Source: Deltaproteobacteria bacterium
GTDB lineage: Bacteria; Desulfobacterota; Desulfuromonadia; Geobacterales; Geobacteraceae
Length of the DNA: 64,000 nucleotides
Assembly (NCBI GenBank): GCA_009668975.1
Contig: SBEG01000008.1
Coordinates: 1 to 64,000 of the forward strand
Reading direction: 5' to 3'
Both the position numbers and the translations under genes were made by a program. The number at the start of each line of letters is the position of its first letter. Positions within the stretch are counted from its first letter, which is position 1. The notes beneath the pieces are model-generated. The model was not told where the DNA came from. It was given only the letters and a program-made list of their open reading frames with translations, and did not search any database. Positions 52,951 through 61,952 of the stretch are shown in pieces.

Positions 52951-53057
52951 CCTTCAAACACTTCTGCCACTTCCCGGCGCAATTCCTCGCTTCGCCCCTC
53001 ATACTTCTCTGAAAAATGAAAAGGAATTATCCGTAGCGCCTCCTCCCGTGCCAGCAT
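52938..53057 (-). CDS. Possible small protein (39 aa), weak
   Basis: Read on the minus strand, MLAREEALRIIPFHFSEKYE continues GRSEELRREVAEVFEGQEE and stops at 52938. The composition looks helical and charged, but the Shine-Dalgarno is poor (GAGGTGC) and the end overlaps the 3' end of the DNPH1-like gene on the other strand. Could be chance. Confidence 0.25.
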   Translation of the reverse strand: MLAREEALRIIPFHFSEKYEGRSEELRREVAEVFEGQEE

Positions 53058-53247
53058 AATAGCACCTCAATGAAAACGAATATCAAAATTATTGTCGAAA
53101 CCTGCTCGATGCTGGTATACTGTAAACACAAGAATAAACCATTAACCTGCGCGGGGAAGAGGAGGCGAACGGTGCGGCAATTTGGATGTATTGTCCTCCT
53201 GAGCAATGCCGCCATCAGTTTCCCGTGACAAGATAAGGAGATATACC

Positions 53248-53799
53248 ATGGCCAGAGAATCTACCGTGAGAAAAGAAATGGATATGAAGTCTATGATGGA
53301 CGTGTACCACAAACTGGCTATTCCCGGAGCCCCTCACGAGTTGCTGACCAAAATGGAAGGCAGCTGGAGTGTCAGGAGCACGTGCTGGATGGAACCCGGC
53401 AAACCGGTGGAATCCAGCGGCACAGCCGAGCATAAAATGGTCCTCGACGGACGCTTCCTGCAGCAGGAGTTTTTCGGTGAAATGACGGGCAGCCCGTTCA
53501 GCGGCATCGGCTTTGTCGGATACGATAACCACACGGGGAAGTATGTATCCACCTGGATGGACACGATGGGTACCGGTATCTATTATTTCGAAGGAACCGC
53601 AGGCTCCGACGGCAGGACAATTACTCAGTTCTGCAACTACGATGATCCTGTCCAGGGACCGGTGAAATGGCGTTCCGTTTCCCGACTGGTGGATGACGAT
53701 ACCCTGGAATTCGAAATGTATATTACCAACTCGAGCGGCAAAGAAGAAAAAATGGCCGATATGACCTATACGCGCAGCAAATATTCCATGCACCGGTAA
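53248..53799 (+). CDS. DUF1579 family protein
   Basis: A 183-residue soluble protein with the DUF1579 pattern: HELLTKMEGSWSVRSTCWMEPG, GRFLQQEFFGEMTG, SPFSGIGFVGYDNHTGKYVSTW and WRSVSRLVDDDTLEFEMY. The family is a lipocalin-like beta barrel without established function. The ATG at 53248 has a near-perfect AAGGAGATATACC leader; the frame's earlier start at 53206 is not needed. Single-gene unit followed by a long hairpin. Confidence 0.85.
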   Translation: MARESTVRKEMDMKSMMDVYHKLAIPGAPHELLTKMEGSWSVRSTCWMEPGKPVESSGTAEHKMVLDGRFLQQEFFGEMTGSPFSGIGFVGYDNHTGKYVSTWMDTMGTGIYYFEGTAGSDGRTITQFCNYDDPVQGPVKWRSVSRLVDDDTLEFEMYITNSSGKEEKMADMTYTRSKYSMHR

Positions 53800-53809
53800 A
53801 ACATACACG

Positions 53810-53852
53810 ATCGCACTTTGCAGATGGAAAGAGTCCATTTGCAGGGTGCGAT
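53810..53852. terminator. Long hairpin between convergent genes
   Basis: Arms of 19 nt (ATCGCACTTTGCAGATGGA and its partner ending GTGCGAT) pair at 16 positions around a 5-nt loop. It is placed between the DUF1579 gene and the convergent acsA gene; no long T tract follows, so it may act as a bidirectional terminator or an mRNA 3' end stabiliser. Confidence 0.55.
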
Positions 53853-53915
53853 TACTGTATCGTCCTGAGAAGCGGTATCAACATTCAACAGGCCGAACCT
53901 GCAGCTCTGCCCTCC

Positions 53916-55808
53916 TTATTCCTCCAATGTAGCCAAATTTCCGGGATCCTGCCCCAAGGCGCGGGCCTTGAGCACCCGCCGCATAATCTTGCCGCTGCGG
54001 GTCTTGGGCAGAGAATCGACAATTTCGATCTTTTCCGGCCGGGCAATCGGACCGATCTCGTGTGCCACATGCTTGCGCAACTCCTCCACCAGGCCGTCAT
54101 GTACCTTTTCCCCTACCTTGAGGATCACATAGGCATGGATGGCATTTCCCTGCAGCTCGTGGGGCAAGCCGATTGCCGCCGCCTCGGCCACGGCATGGTG
54201 GCTGACCAGGGCACTCTCGATCTCCGCCGTACCCAGTCGGTAGCCTGACACCTTGATGACATCGTCCACCCGGCCGATGATCCAGTAATAGCCGTCCTCG
54301 TCACGGCGTGCGGAATCCCCCGTCAGATATATTCCGGGATACTTGCTCCAGTAAAGCTCAAGGTACTTTTCGGGATCTTTGTACAGTGTCCTCATCATGG
54401 CCGGCCACGGGTTCTTGATTACCAGGTATCCCTCCTCGTTCGTGCCGACCGGCTGCCCCTCTTCGTTCAGGATATCCATCTGCAGACCGGGAAAAGGTCG
54501 CGTGCCGGAACCCGGTTTCAGGGGCAGGGACGGCACCGGCGTGATCATGAACATCCCCGTTTCCGTCTGCCACCAGGTATCCATGATCGGGCAGTGATCC
54601 TTGCCGATCACCCGATGGTACCACTTCCAGGCTTCGGGATTGATCGGCTCGCCCACCGAACCGAGGAGCCGGAGGGAGGAAAGGTCGTGGCGGTTGGGCC
54701 AGGCGTCGCCGAAACGCATCAGGCCGCGGATCGCCGTGGGAGCGGTGTAGAAGATATTGATGCCGTATTTTTCGATCATCTGCCACCAGCGGTTGGGATA
54801 GGGATAGGTGGGCGCCCCTTCATAGAGGAACGAGGTCGTCCCGTTGAGGAGCGGACCGTAGACAATGTAACTGTGACCGGTGATCCAGCCCGGGTCCGCG
54901 GCGCACCAGTAACGGTCCTCTTCACGGATGTCGAAAACGTATTTCATTGTCGTGTACGTCCCGACCATGTAGCCGCCGTGGGTGTGGAGAATGGCCTTCG
55001 GCTTCCCGGTAGTCCCGGAGGTATAGAGCATGAAGAGCGGATCTTCCGCATCAACGATCTCCATCTTGCAGGGTCCGCTGGCAATCGGCAGGTTCATCAG
55101 TTCATGAAACCACATGTCACGCCCTTGCTCCATGTTGACCTCTTCGCCGGTGCGCTTGACCACCAGGACGCTCTCCACCGTTCCGGCTCGGTGCAGTGCC
55201 TCGTCGGCAATCTGTTTCAACGGCACGATCTTGCCGCGCTGATAGGCCCCGTCACAAGTAATCAGGACTTTCGACTGGCTATCTTCGATGCGATCAGCCA
55301 GGGCCTCGACGGTGAAACCGCCAAACACAACCGAATGGACAGCTCCGATGGTGGCACAGGCCAGCATGGCGATGGGCAGCTCCGGAATACGCCCCATGTA
55401 AATGGTCACCCGATCGCCCTTCACCAGACCGAGGCTCCGCAGTACGTTGGCAAAGCGGCAGACATCCCGGCGCAGGGCGAAATAGGACAACGACTTGAAG
55501 TCCCCGTTTTCCCCCTCCCAGATCAGTGCCAGTTTATTGCGCCGTGCGGTGGCCACATGCCTGTCCAGGCAGTTATAAACAATGTTCGTCAGAGCGCCGG
55601 TAAACCATTTGTAGAAAGGCTGTTGTGTATCGTCCAGCACCTGGTTCCACGGGGCAAACCAGTGCAGCTCCTTTGCCTCACGCTCCCAGAAACCAAGATA
55701 ATCCTGTTCGGCTTCCGCGGCCAGGGCATGCCAATCCGGCACGCGCGCCTTAGCGACTGTCTCTTCATCCGGATAGAAAACATCACCCGACAATTTCTCC
55801 TCTGTCAT
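53916..55808 (-). CDS. acsA: Acetyl-CoA synthetase (acetate-CoA ligase)
   Basis: A 630-residue acyl-adenylate-forming enzyme that activates acetate to acetyl-CoA. Motifs seen: P-loop YTSGTTGKPKA, GWITGHSYIVYGPL, WWQTETGMF, DSARRDEDGYYWIIGRVDD and the C-terminal PKTRSGKIMRR with the acetylation-sensitive Lys607. The GVGE-like SVGEPINP and the W in the WWQTETG region fit acetate rather than longer acyl groups, though propionate cannot be excluded. AATGAGG Shine-Dalgarno. Together with acetoin cleavage (acetaldehyde plus acetyl-CoA) it is part of C2 metabolism. Confidence 0.92.
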   Translation of the reverse strand: MTEEKLSGDVFYPDEETVAKARVPDWHALAAEAEQDYLGFWEREAKELHWFAPWNQVLDDTQQPFYKWFTGALTNIVYNCLDRHVATARRNKLALIWEGENGDFKSLSYFALRRDVCRFANVLRSLGLVKGDRVTIYMGRIPELPIAMLACATIGAVHSVVFGGFTVEALADRIEDSQSKVLITCDGAYQRGKIVPLKQIADEALHRAGTVESVLVVKRTGEEVNMEQGRDMWFHELMNLPIASGPCKMEIVDAEDPLFMLYTSGTTGKPKAILHTHGGYMVGTYTTMKYVFDIREEDRYWCAADPGWITGHSYIVYGPLLNGTTSFLYEGAPTYPYPNRWWQMIEKYGINIFYTAPTAIRGLMRFGDAWPNRHDLSSLRLLGSVGEPINPEAWKWYHRVIGKDHCPIMDTWWQTETGMFMITPVPSLPLKPGSGTRPFPGLQMDILNEEGQPVGTNEEGYLVIKNPWPAMMRTLYKDPEKYLELYWSKYPGIYLTGDSARRDEDGYYWIIGRVDDVIKVSGYRLGTAEIESALVSHHAVAEAAAIGLPHELQGNAIHAYVILKVGEKVHDGLVEELRKHVAHEIGPIARPEKIEIVDSLPKTRSGKIMRRVLKARALGQDPGNLATLEE

Positions 55809-56183
55809 GATTACACCTCATTTCGCACCAGGGAAAAAGGGGAAAACAGCTCGTGATCTGTCGTATTGTCCAAGTGTATCAATGGTTCGGGGTCCGTCAA
55901 TGGTAGTGGTGGAACAGCGAACACGCCTGAAGCCGGTGCTTGACTTGACGCTCCCGGGGACAAATTTTAGAGGAGGCTGATTGTTCTATCTCAGAATTTG
56001 TTGGGGGAAAGAAATGAAAGGCATACCGGTGTTAAACCAACATTTCTATTGCCCTCTCCCCGGCAAAAAGTGTAAGGTAAGTATACGGAAAACAGGAAAG
56101 GCGAAGATACCCTCTTCGCCTTTCTGCCATTTTGCGAGGCCCTTGCCCAGCAGCGGCAACTACCACCATCAGGAGCAGCGAGT
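55809..56183. other. Upstream region of prfC and acsA
   Basis: No convincing gene; an open frame of 68 codons from 55981 lacks supporting features. A hairpin (AAAGGCGAAGA and its complement, 56097-56123) lies 60 bp before prfC, followed by CTGCCATTTT. It could be a leader terminator of prfC or the end of a short transcript. Confidence 0.45.
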
Positions 56184-57770
56184 TTGAAAAAGCATAACGA
56201 AAAAGAGATCAACCAGCGACGTACCTTCGCCATCATCAGTCACCCGGATGCCGGTAAGACCACCATTACCGAAAAGCTCCTGCTGTTCGGCGGCGCCATC
56301 CAGCAAGCCGGCGAGGTCAGGGCCCGAAAGAGCGCCCGCCACGCCACCTCCGACTGGATGGAGATGGAAAAACAACGCGGCATCTCCGTTACCTCTTCGG
56401 TGATGAAATTCAATTACCGGGATTTCGAGATCAATCTCCTGGATACTCCCGGCCATAACGATTTCTCCGAAGATACCTACCGGGTTCTCACCGCGGTGGA
56501 CTCGGTACTGATGGTCATCGACTCGGTCAAAGGGGTTGAAAGCCAGACCAAGAAGCTGCTGGAAGTCTGCCGCCTGCGCAATACCCCGATCATGACGTTC
56601 ATCAACAAACTCGACCGGGAAGGCCAGGAGCCGCTCGACCTTCTGGATGATATCGAAAAGAACCTGCAGATCCAGTGCGCACCGATGACCTGGCCGATCG
56701 GCATGGGAAAAAGATTCCGCGGCACCTACCATCTCTACACGCGCGAAGTTGCTTTCTTCAATCCGGACGACGAGCGCGGCACCGGTGAGGTCATGACCGT
56801 GACCGGCATCGACGATCCGGAACTGGATCGCCTGCTCGGCTCCCAGGCCGAGGAACTGCGGGCTGACGTCGAACTGCTGGAAGGCGCCGCCCATCCCTTT
56901 GACAATGAAGCGTACCTGGCCGGCCGTCAGACCCCGGTCTTTTTCGGCAGTGCCATCAACACCTTCGGCGTCCAGCAACTTCTCGACACCTTTGTCGATA
57001 ACGCCCCGGCTCCGAAGCCGCGCGAGGCGGTGACCCGCACGGTCTCCCCCTTCGAAGAACCGTTCACCGGCTTCGTTTTCAAGATCCAGGCGAACATGGA
57101 CCCGGCCCACCGGGACCGGATCGCTTTTTTCCGCATCTGCTCCGGCAAATTCACCCGCGGCATGAAGGTCCGGCATATACGCCTCGGCCGCGACGTGCAG
57201 ATCGCCAACGCCACTATCTTCATGGCCCAGGACCGGACCAACGTTGACGAAGCCTTTCCCGGCGATATCATCGGTATCCACAACCACGGCACCATCAAGA
57301 TCGGCGACACTTTCACCCAAGGAGAAGAGCTCCAGTACACCGGCATCCCCAACTTTGCGCCGGAGCATTTCCGCAAAATCCGTATTCTCAATCCGCTGAA
57401 ATCCAAGGCGCTGGAAAAGGGCCTCGTGCAGCTGGCCGAAGAGGGCACCACCCAGGTCTTTCGCCCGTTGATGGGCGCTGACTGGATTGTCGGGGCGGTG
57501 GGCATCCTGCAGTTCGATGTGGTCATGCAGCGGCTGGAGCACGAATACGGCGTCAAGGCCGCCTATGAGCCGGTATCCTACGTCACCGCCCGCTGGGTCA
57601 CCGGCGAACGGAAAAAGCTGGATGATTTCCTGAAAAAGGAAGCCATGCATCTCTACAATGACGGCGAAGGGAACCTGGCTTACCTGGCAGGGAGTCAGTG
57701 GCGGCTGGATAACACCATGGATAACTGGAAGGAACTGGAATTTCACGCCACCCGCGAGCATAGCGCCTAA
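56184..57770 (+). CDS. prfC: Peptide chain release factor 3
   Basis: A 528-residue translational GTPase that recycles RF1/RF2 after termination. G1 SHPDAGKTT (19-27), G3 [15 protein letters not shown]4 NKLDRE and the RF3-specific [12 protein letters not shown] and FAPEHFRKI segments are present. The start is a TTG at 56184 with AGGAGC 9 nt upstream; the next in-frame methionine would remove the G1 region. A 375-bp upstream region with a hairpin suggests leader control. Confidence 0.93.
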   Translation: MKKHNEKEINQRRTFAIISHPDAGKTTITEKLLLFGGAIQQAGEVRARKSARHATSDWMEMEKQRGISVTSSVMKFNYRDFEINLLDTPGHNDFSEDTYRVLTAVDSVLMVIDSVKGVESQTKKLLEVCRLRNTPIMTFINKLDREGQEPLDLLDDIEKNLQIQCAPMTWPIGMGKRFRGTYHLYTREVAFFNPDDERGTGEVMTVTGIDDPELDRLLGSQAEELRADVELLEGAAHPFDNEAYLAGRQTPVFFGSAINTFGVQQLLDTFVDNAPAPKPREAVTRTVSPFEEPFTGFVFKIQANMDPAHRDRIAFFRICSGKFTRGMKVRHIRLGRDVQIANATIFMAQDRTNVDEAFPGDIIGIHNHGTIKIGDTFTQGEELQYTGIPNFAPEHFRKIRILNPLKSKALEKGLVQLAEEGTTQVFRPLMGADWIVGAVGILQFDVVMQRLEHEYGVKAAYEPVSYVTARWVTGERKKLDDFLKKEAMHLYNDGEGNLAYLAGSQWRLDNTMDNWKELEFHATREHSA

Positions 57771-57817
57771 AGTTTACGTCAGCGGGCACTGAGCGGTTCA
57801 TTGCAGGAGCTTTGCTT

Positions 57818-58078
57818 ATGATGAAAATCCGGATATTCGGCAGAATGTTACTGGCAGTGGGGCTGCTGACCGGTTGCTCGACTTTTCACGAAACCGGAAA
57901 TGACCTGAAAAAGGCCGGAGGAACTATGAAGGAAGACTTCAAAAAGGCCGGCCCCGCCATCAAGGAAGATTTCAAGAAAGTCGGACCGGCCATGAAAGAG
58001 GGCTTCACCGAGATGGGACACAACATCAAGGATGCGGCCAGCGAAGCAAAGGATTCCATCAAGGAAACCTTCAAGTAG
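57818..58078 (+). CDS. Small lipoprotein built of 11-residue repeats
   Basis: An 86-residue protein with a lipobox near residue 20 (AVGLLTGC). Four tandem 11-residue units follow: DLKKAGGTMKE, DFKKAGPAIKE, DFKKVGPAMKE and GFTEMGHNIKD, then AASEAKDSIKETFK. The hendecad spacing of Phe/Ile/Met/Leu with Lys/Asp/Glu gives an amphipathic helix, as in apolipoprotein/LEA-like or entericidin-like surface proteins. ATG 57818 has AGGAGC at 8 nt. Follows prfC by 47 bp and is closed by a strong terminator. Confidence 0.75.
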   Translation: MMKIRIFGRMLLAVGLLTGCSTFHETGNDLKKAGGTMKEDFKKAGPAIKEDFKKVGPAMKEGFTEMGHNIKDAASEAKDSIKETFK

Positions 58079-58105
58079 GGAAATGCCCCAGAAATGCCTG
58101 CTTCA

Positions 58106-58137
58106 GGGCACGGCTCGCCGTGCCCCTACGGTTTTTT
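58106..58137 (+). terminator. Terminator between the repeat lipoprotein gene and folA
   Basis: An 8-bp GC stem (GGGCACGG with CCGTGCCC, tetraloop CTCG) followed by CTACGG and six T residues. It overlaps the folA stop codon, so it ends the plus-strand transcript within the convergent gene. Confidence 0.8.
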
Positions 58138-58611
58138 CTCATAGATGATATAGCTGTGGGGAAGCGGTTCCGCCACCGTTTTCCGGCTTACGACGGCAAA
58201 ATCGCCCGGAATCTCCGGGAACAGCACCTCCCCTTCCCGTTCCTGATGGAGAACGGTGAGATAGATCCTCTCCGCCAGGGGTAGAAACTCCCGGTAGACC
58301 TCGCCACCACCGCAGATGAACAGCTCTTCCGCATCACCCGCCGCTGCCAGCACCTCCTCCCGTTCATGAACCACCAGGCAGCCTGCCGCCCGGAAGGTGC
58401 GATCCCTGGTGAGTATGATGTTCAGCCGTCCCGGCAGGGGACCGGCAAGCGTCTCAAAGGTCTTGCGCCCCATGACAATCGGCTGGCCCCAGGTCAGTTC
58501 CCGGAAGCGCCTTCGGTCATCGGGCAAGTCCCACGGGATTGCCGTTCCCCGGCCGATCACCCGGTTTTCCGCCATGGCGGCGATCAGCGATATGATCACC
58601 TTTTCCCCCAT
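58126..58611 (-). CDS. folA: Dihydrofolate reductase
   Basis: A 161-residue DHFR: ISLIAAMAENRVIGRGTAIPW, an acidic DLPDDRRRF segment with the catalytic Asp position, VMGRKTFETLAGPLPGRLNIILTR, and ICGGGEVYREFLPLAERIYLTV. It reduces dihydrofolate for thymidylate and one-carbon metabolism with NADPH. The stop codon lies inside the terminator of the convergent gene. Family-typical length and all cofactor motifs intact. Confidence 0.93.
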   Translation of the reverse strand: MGEKVIISLIAAMAENRVIGRGTAIPWDLPDDRRRFRELTWGQPIVMGRKTFETLAGPLPGRLNIILTRDRTFRAAGCLVVHEREEVLAAAGDAEELFICGGGEVYREFLPLAERIYLTVLHQEREGEVLFPEIPGDFAVVSRKTVAEPLPHSYIIYEKKP

Positions 58612-58622
58612 GGATCCACCTC

Positions 58623-58805
58623 TCAGTAAACCCCGTTCAGGTTAAAATGCTGTGAATATTTCTTGTCGGTAACCAGAATATGATCCTGGTGCCAGCTTTT
58701 GAGAAAACTCAAAATCTCCAGAGTGAGAACAAAGCCGGAATTTTTGATCCGCTTTTGCAGATCAAGCGCCATGTCCGTGAATTTGCCAAGCCGTTTGTGG
58801 TTCAT
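58623..58805 (-). pseudogene. Bacteriohemerythrin C-terminal remnant
   Basis: A 60-codon frame ending [28 protein letters not shown] matches the fourth helix and C-terminal end of bacterial hemerythrins, where FLKxWLxxHIxxTDKKY carries iron-binding His and Asp residues. The preceding helices with the other five ligands are absent: upstream, within 45 bp, is the mutS2 stop region. So this is a truncated copy, not a functional oxygen carrier. A start codon is present, but a functional product is unlikely. Confidence 0.65.
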
Positions 58806-58847
58806 TTCTTGTTTTACCCTGGCACAGCCGGCTTCAAGGCACGCATC

Positions 58848-61211
58848 TCAACGGATCTTCACCACCGTTGCTCCCGCACCACCCTCAAACGGCTCACCAT
58901 CACGAAATGACGCCACCAGAGCATGTCCCTCCAGGTATTCCCGAACCGCCCGCTTGAGGGCACCGGTCCCTTTGCCGTGAACAATGCGCACCTCACCAAG
59001 TCCGTCCAGCGAGGCGTGGTTGAGAAACGGCTCCAGTTTCGTCAGGGCATCCTCCACCCGCAATCCGATCAGGTGGAGCTGCAGGGGCGTTTCTTCCCGC
59101 TCGGCTTCTTGTTCTTCGGCGCCCTTGCGGCGAGCTCGCTTTGCGGCCGGGGGGGGTGCACCGGTCCTTTTGCCGAGGTCGGTGACGGGGACTTCCAGTT
59201 CCTTACCGGCCGCCTGCAGGCGGATCCGCCCGGTTTTCCCATCAACCTTCAGCACCACGGCGTCAAAACCGATCGTACGGACGAACACCGTCTCCCCTTC
59301 ATGCACCTGATCAATCGTGAGACCGGACGACGGTTCGAACTCGCGCAGCTTTGTTTCCACCTGCTCCTCGACAACGGCCAGCTTTTTCATGGCGGTGCGG
59401 CTGCGCTCGCGCTTGGCCTCCTCCAGAATGGCATTCAGCTCCCGCTTCACTCCGGACACGACCTCCTTCGCGTTCTGATAGGCCTTTTCAAGGGCTTCGC
59501 GCCGCTCCCGGTCCCAGCCTGCCCGCCTGCTTTCCAGCAGGGCCTCCTGCTCGGCAACTTCACGCACCCGGCGCTGCAGGTCGGAGAGCGTCTCCTCGTA
59601 GTTCCGCCGCTGCTCCTTCAGATCATCCAGCAGCGCATGAAACTCCGATTCCATCCGGCCGATCATACCGTGGGCCCTTTCGATCACGCTGCCCGGCAGG
59701 CCGTACTTGCGCGCGATCTCCAGGGCGTGAGATTGCCCCGGCTCGCCTCTTTTCAGCCGGTAGAGAGGAGTGAAGGTTTCCCTGTCGAATTCCATTGAAG
59801 CATTGACCATTCCCTCGCGGCGGTGGACGAAACCGACGATGTCGGTCAGGTGGGTGGTGGCCAGCACCAGGGCACCCTTCTCCTGCAGCTCTTGCAGCAC
59901 GGCACAGGCCAGGGCCGCGCCCTGGACCGGCTCGGTACCGGTGCCCAATTCGTCCAGGAGAATCACCGAGTGCTTCCCGGCCTGGGATAAAATGGCAGAA
60001 ATATTCGCCACGTGGGCGGAAAAGGTCGAAAGGCTGCTCTGAATGGATTGTTCGTCGCCGATATCCACCAGCAAGCTGGTGATGAGCGGGAAGGACGAGG
60101 AGCCGTCCGCCGGCACCGGAATGCCGGAAAGGGCCATGAGGAACAGCAACCCCGTAGTCTTCAGGGCGATGGTCTTGCCCCCGGCGTTCGGCCCGGTAAT
60201 GATCATCACTGAATCTTCGTCGCCCAGCGACAGGTCGAGGGGCACGGTTTTGGCGAGGCTGCCCTCCCGCTGTAGGAGCAAGAGGATCGGATGGCGGGCC
60301 TGTTTCAACCGCAACGGCAGACCGGCGCCGATCCGGGGCACTTCGGCCTCGATGGAATTAGCGAAGACGGCGATGCTGTTCAGCAGATCAAGGTGGATGA
60401 GGATTGCCTGCTGTTCCTCGATCTGATCCGAATCCTCCCGGATCCAGCCGCAGATTTCCCGCAGGATGCGTATTTCCTCCACCTTCTCTTCAGCGGTCAG
60501 GTTTTCCAGCTCATTGGCCAGGCCGATAATTTCCAGCGGCTCCATGAAAGCGGTCTCGCCGGAGTTGGAAACATCATGCACGACGCCCGGTACCTGACCC
60601 TTGGAATCCATCCGCACCGGAATCACCCAGCGCCCGCCGCGCTGGGTAACGAAATCGTCCTGGAGGAACACGGTAATATCACGCTCCCGGACAATCTCCT
60701 CCAGCCGTTTGCGGATGCGCGCCGTCAGGGAGCGTTTGCGGGTCCGCAGTTCGAACAGCAGCCGCGAAGCGGTATCGAGGATATTCCCCTCGGAATCAAG
60801 CGAGCGCTTCAGAGGGTCGAGGATATCGGGAAAACCGCTGACGGAGCCCGCCAATTGCCTGAGCAGCGGAATATCGTTCCGGTAGGCGAGCTGGCCGGCA
60901 ATGGCGGCGAGATTTTCCAGCAGCGGGATAAAGGCCACCAGTTCCAGCGGAGCAAGCACCGCGCCCAGCGGACGCAGTTTTTCCAGGATCGGTCGGACGT
61001 CTTCAAAGGAAGAGATGCGCAGGCTGATGCCCTGGGAGACCAGATTCCGAATCTCTTCCACCCTGCCGAAGCGCGCGGCAATGGCCTCCTCCTCTGCCAG
61101 GGGCAGCAGGCCGAGCACTACGTCCCGCGACGCGCCGCTGTGGCAGTAGCGGGAAATTTCCTGCAAAATCCTGTCGAACTCCAGCGTGCGAACCATCTCT
61201 TTCCGAATCAT
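58848..61211 (-). CDS. mutS2: MutS2 endonuclease/ribosome-rescue family ATPase
   Basis: A 787-residue MutS homolog lacking the mismatch-recognition domain. It has the N-terminal core-like lever region, Walker A TGPNAGGKTIALKT and an ABC-type ATPase with LLDELGTGTEPVQGAAL. A long coiled-coil/KOW region follows (ERREALEKAYQNAKEVVSG). The C-terminal Smr domain carries LHLIGLRVEDALTKLEPFL and VRIVHGKGTGALKRAVREYL. MutS2 suppresses recombination and, in some bacteria, splits collided ribosomes. Start ATG 61211 overlaps the upstream gene's TGA by one base (TGATG). Confidence 0.92.
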   Translation of the reverse strand: MIRKEMVRTLEFDRILQEISRYCHSGASRDVVLGLLPLAEEEAIAARFGRVEEIRNLVSQGISLRISSFEDVRPILEKLRPLGAVLAPLELVAFIPLLENLAAIAGQLAYRNDIPLLRQLAGSVSGFPDILDPLKRSLDSEGNILDTASRLLFELRTRKRSLTARIRKRLEEIVRERDITVFLQDDFVTQRGGRWVIPVRMDSKGQVPGVVHDVSNSGETAFMEPLEIIGLANELENLTAEEKVEEIRILREICGWIREDSDQIEEQQAILIHLDLLNSIAVFANSIEAEVPRIGAGLPLRLKQARHPILLLLQREGSLAKTVPLDLSLGDEDSVMIITGPNAGGKTIALKTTGLLFLMALSGIPVPADGSSSFPLITSLLVDIGDEQSIQSSLSTFSAHVANISAILSQAGKHSVILLDELGTGTEPVQGAALACAVLQELQEKGALVLATTHLTDIVGFVHRREGMVNASMEFDRETFTPLYRLKRGEPGQSHALEIARKYGLPGSVIERAHGMIGRMESEFHALLDDLKEQRRNYEETLSDLQRRVREVAEQEALLESRRAGWDRERREALEKAYQNAKEVVSGVKRELNAILEEAKRERSRTAMKKLAVVEEQVETKLREFEPSSGLTIDQVHEGETVFVRTIGFDAVVLKVDGKTGRIRLQAAGKELEVPVTDLGKRTGAPPPAAKRARRKGAEEQEAEREETPLQLHLIGLRVEDALTKLEPFLNHASLDGLGEVRIVHGKGTGALKRAVREYLEGHALVASFRDGEPFEGGAGATVVKIR

Positions 61212-61588
61212 CACTCTTTTTCTTCTCCTGTTCCGTATTTCAACTTTGCCCGCTTTCTCTTCTTTGCCTTTCGCTTGGCCGCGGCAGCCATCTCCTTGTC
61301 GCGGGGGGTCGCCTCGCCCCGCAGACGGGCAATTTTTTCCAGAAGCTCGCGCCGTGCGAGAAAGCGGTTCACCGACTGGCTCCGGTCAGTGCCGCACTTC
61401 ACCTCCAGCCCGGTGGGCAGGTGGCGCAGGTAGACACAGCTGGAGGTCTTGTTCACATGCTGTCCCCCCTTGCCCGAAGAACGGATGAAACTCTCGGCAA
61501 TATCCTCTTCGCGCACTTCGAGGGCCGCCATCCGCTCCTGGAGCCAGCGATTTTTTGCATCACTCACCGCAAAAGCGGGTAAAGACAT
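61211..61588 (-). CDS. GGQ-domain release factor-like protein (RF-H/ArfB-like)
   Basis: A 125-residue protein carrying the peptidyl-hydrolase GGQ motif in SSGKGGQHVNKTSS, then SVNRFLARRELLEKIA and a long basic tail (KRKAKKRKRAKLKYG). It lacks the codon-reading domain of RF1/RF2, as in stalled-ribosome rescue factors such as ArfB. The tail resembles the ribosome-tunnel-inserted C-terminus of ArfB. Start ATG 61588 with GGAG at 6 nt. Coupled to mutS2, which in some bacteria acts on collided ribosomes, so a shared rescue role is plausible. Confidence 0.8.
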   Translation of the reverse strand: MSLPAFAVSDAKNRWLQERMAALEVREEDIAESFIRSSGKGGQHVNKTSSCVYLRHLPTGLEVKCGTDRSQSVNRFLARRELLEKIARLRGEATPRDKEMAAAAKRKAKKRKRAKLKYGTGEEKE

Positions 61589-61637
61589 GGGACACTCCAT
61601 TTGTGACTTATTCTGTCACATGACTGCGATATGCTTT

Positions 61638-61662
61638 GGGTAAAGGGTTACTCGCTTTACCC
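61638..61662 (+). promoter_or_regulatory. Leader hairpin before the small membrane-protein gene
   Basis: GGGTAAAG (61638-61645) pairs with CTTTACCC (61655-61662), a perfect 8-bp stem with a 9-nt loop, 24 bp before the start codon of the small gene at 61686. Could be a terminator of a plus-strand RNA or part of the leader. Confidence 0.4.
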
Positions 61663-61685
61663 GTCTACACCCAAGGAGGTTTTTC

Positions 61686-61901
61686 ATGGAACCATTGGTC
61701 ATCTTCGGCGCCGGACTGGTTGTGTACTGCGGCTATCTCGCGCTTCTGGACAGCACCAAAACGTGGCGGGCCTGGCGACTGGAAGCCGCCGCGAAACGCG
61801 CACCGGCAAAAAAACGGAGGGTTGTTCCCGTTAGACAGCAAAGGCCAAGACCCGCAGGCCGTGGGCAGGCCCCTGCCTCAGAGGGACTAGCGACCTGCTG
61901 A
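61686..61901 (+). CDS. Small membrane-anchored basic protein (71 aa)
   Basis: MEPLVIFGAGLVVYCGYLAL forms one hydrophobic N-terminal helix, followed by a strongly basic tail (RAPAKKRRVVPVRQQRPRPAGR). An optimal AAGGAGGT Shine-Dalgarno 5-6 nt before the ATG argues for translation. No family recognised; the product would be anchored in the cytoplasmic membrane with a positively charged cytosolic tail. Divergent from the GGQ gene. Confidence 0.6.
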   Translation: MEPLVIFGAGLVVYCGYLALLDSTKTWRAWRLEAAAKRAPAKKRRVVPVRQQRPRPAGRGQAPASEGLATC

Positions 61902-61952
61902 TGACAGCAACCCGCAACCATCAGCTTTCAGTCTTCTGCCATCAGCCTCTTT

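Noticed and set aside
56169..57761. 530-codon open frame antisense to prfC
   Set aside because: Shadow frame; the plus strand encodes complete RF3 with all G motifs.
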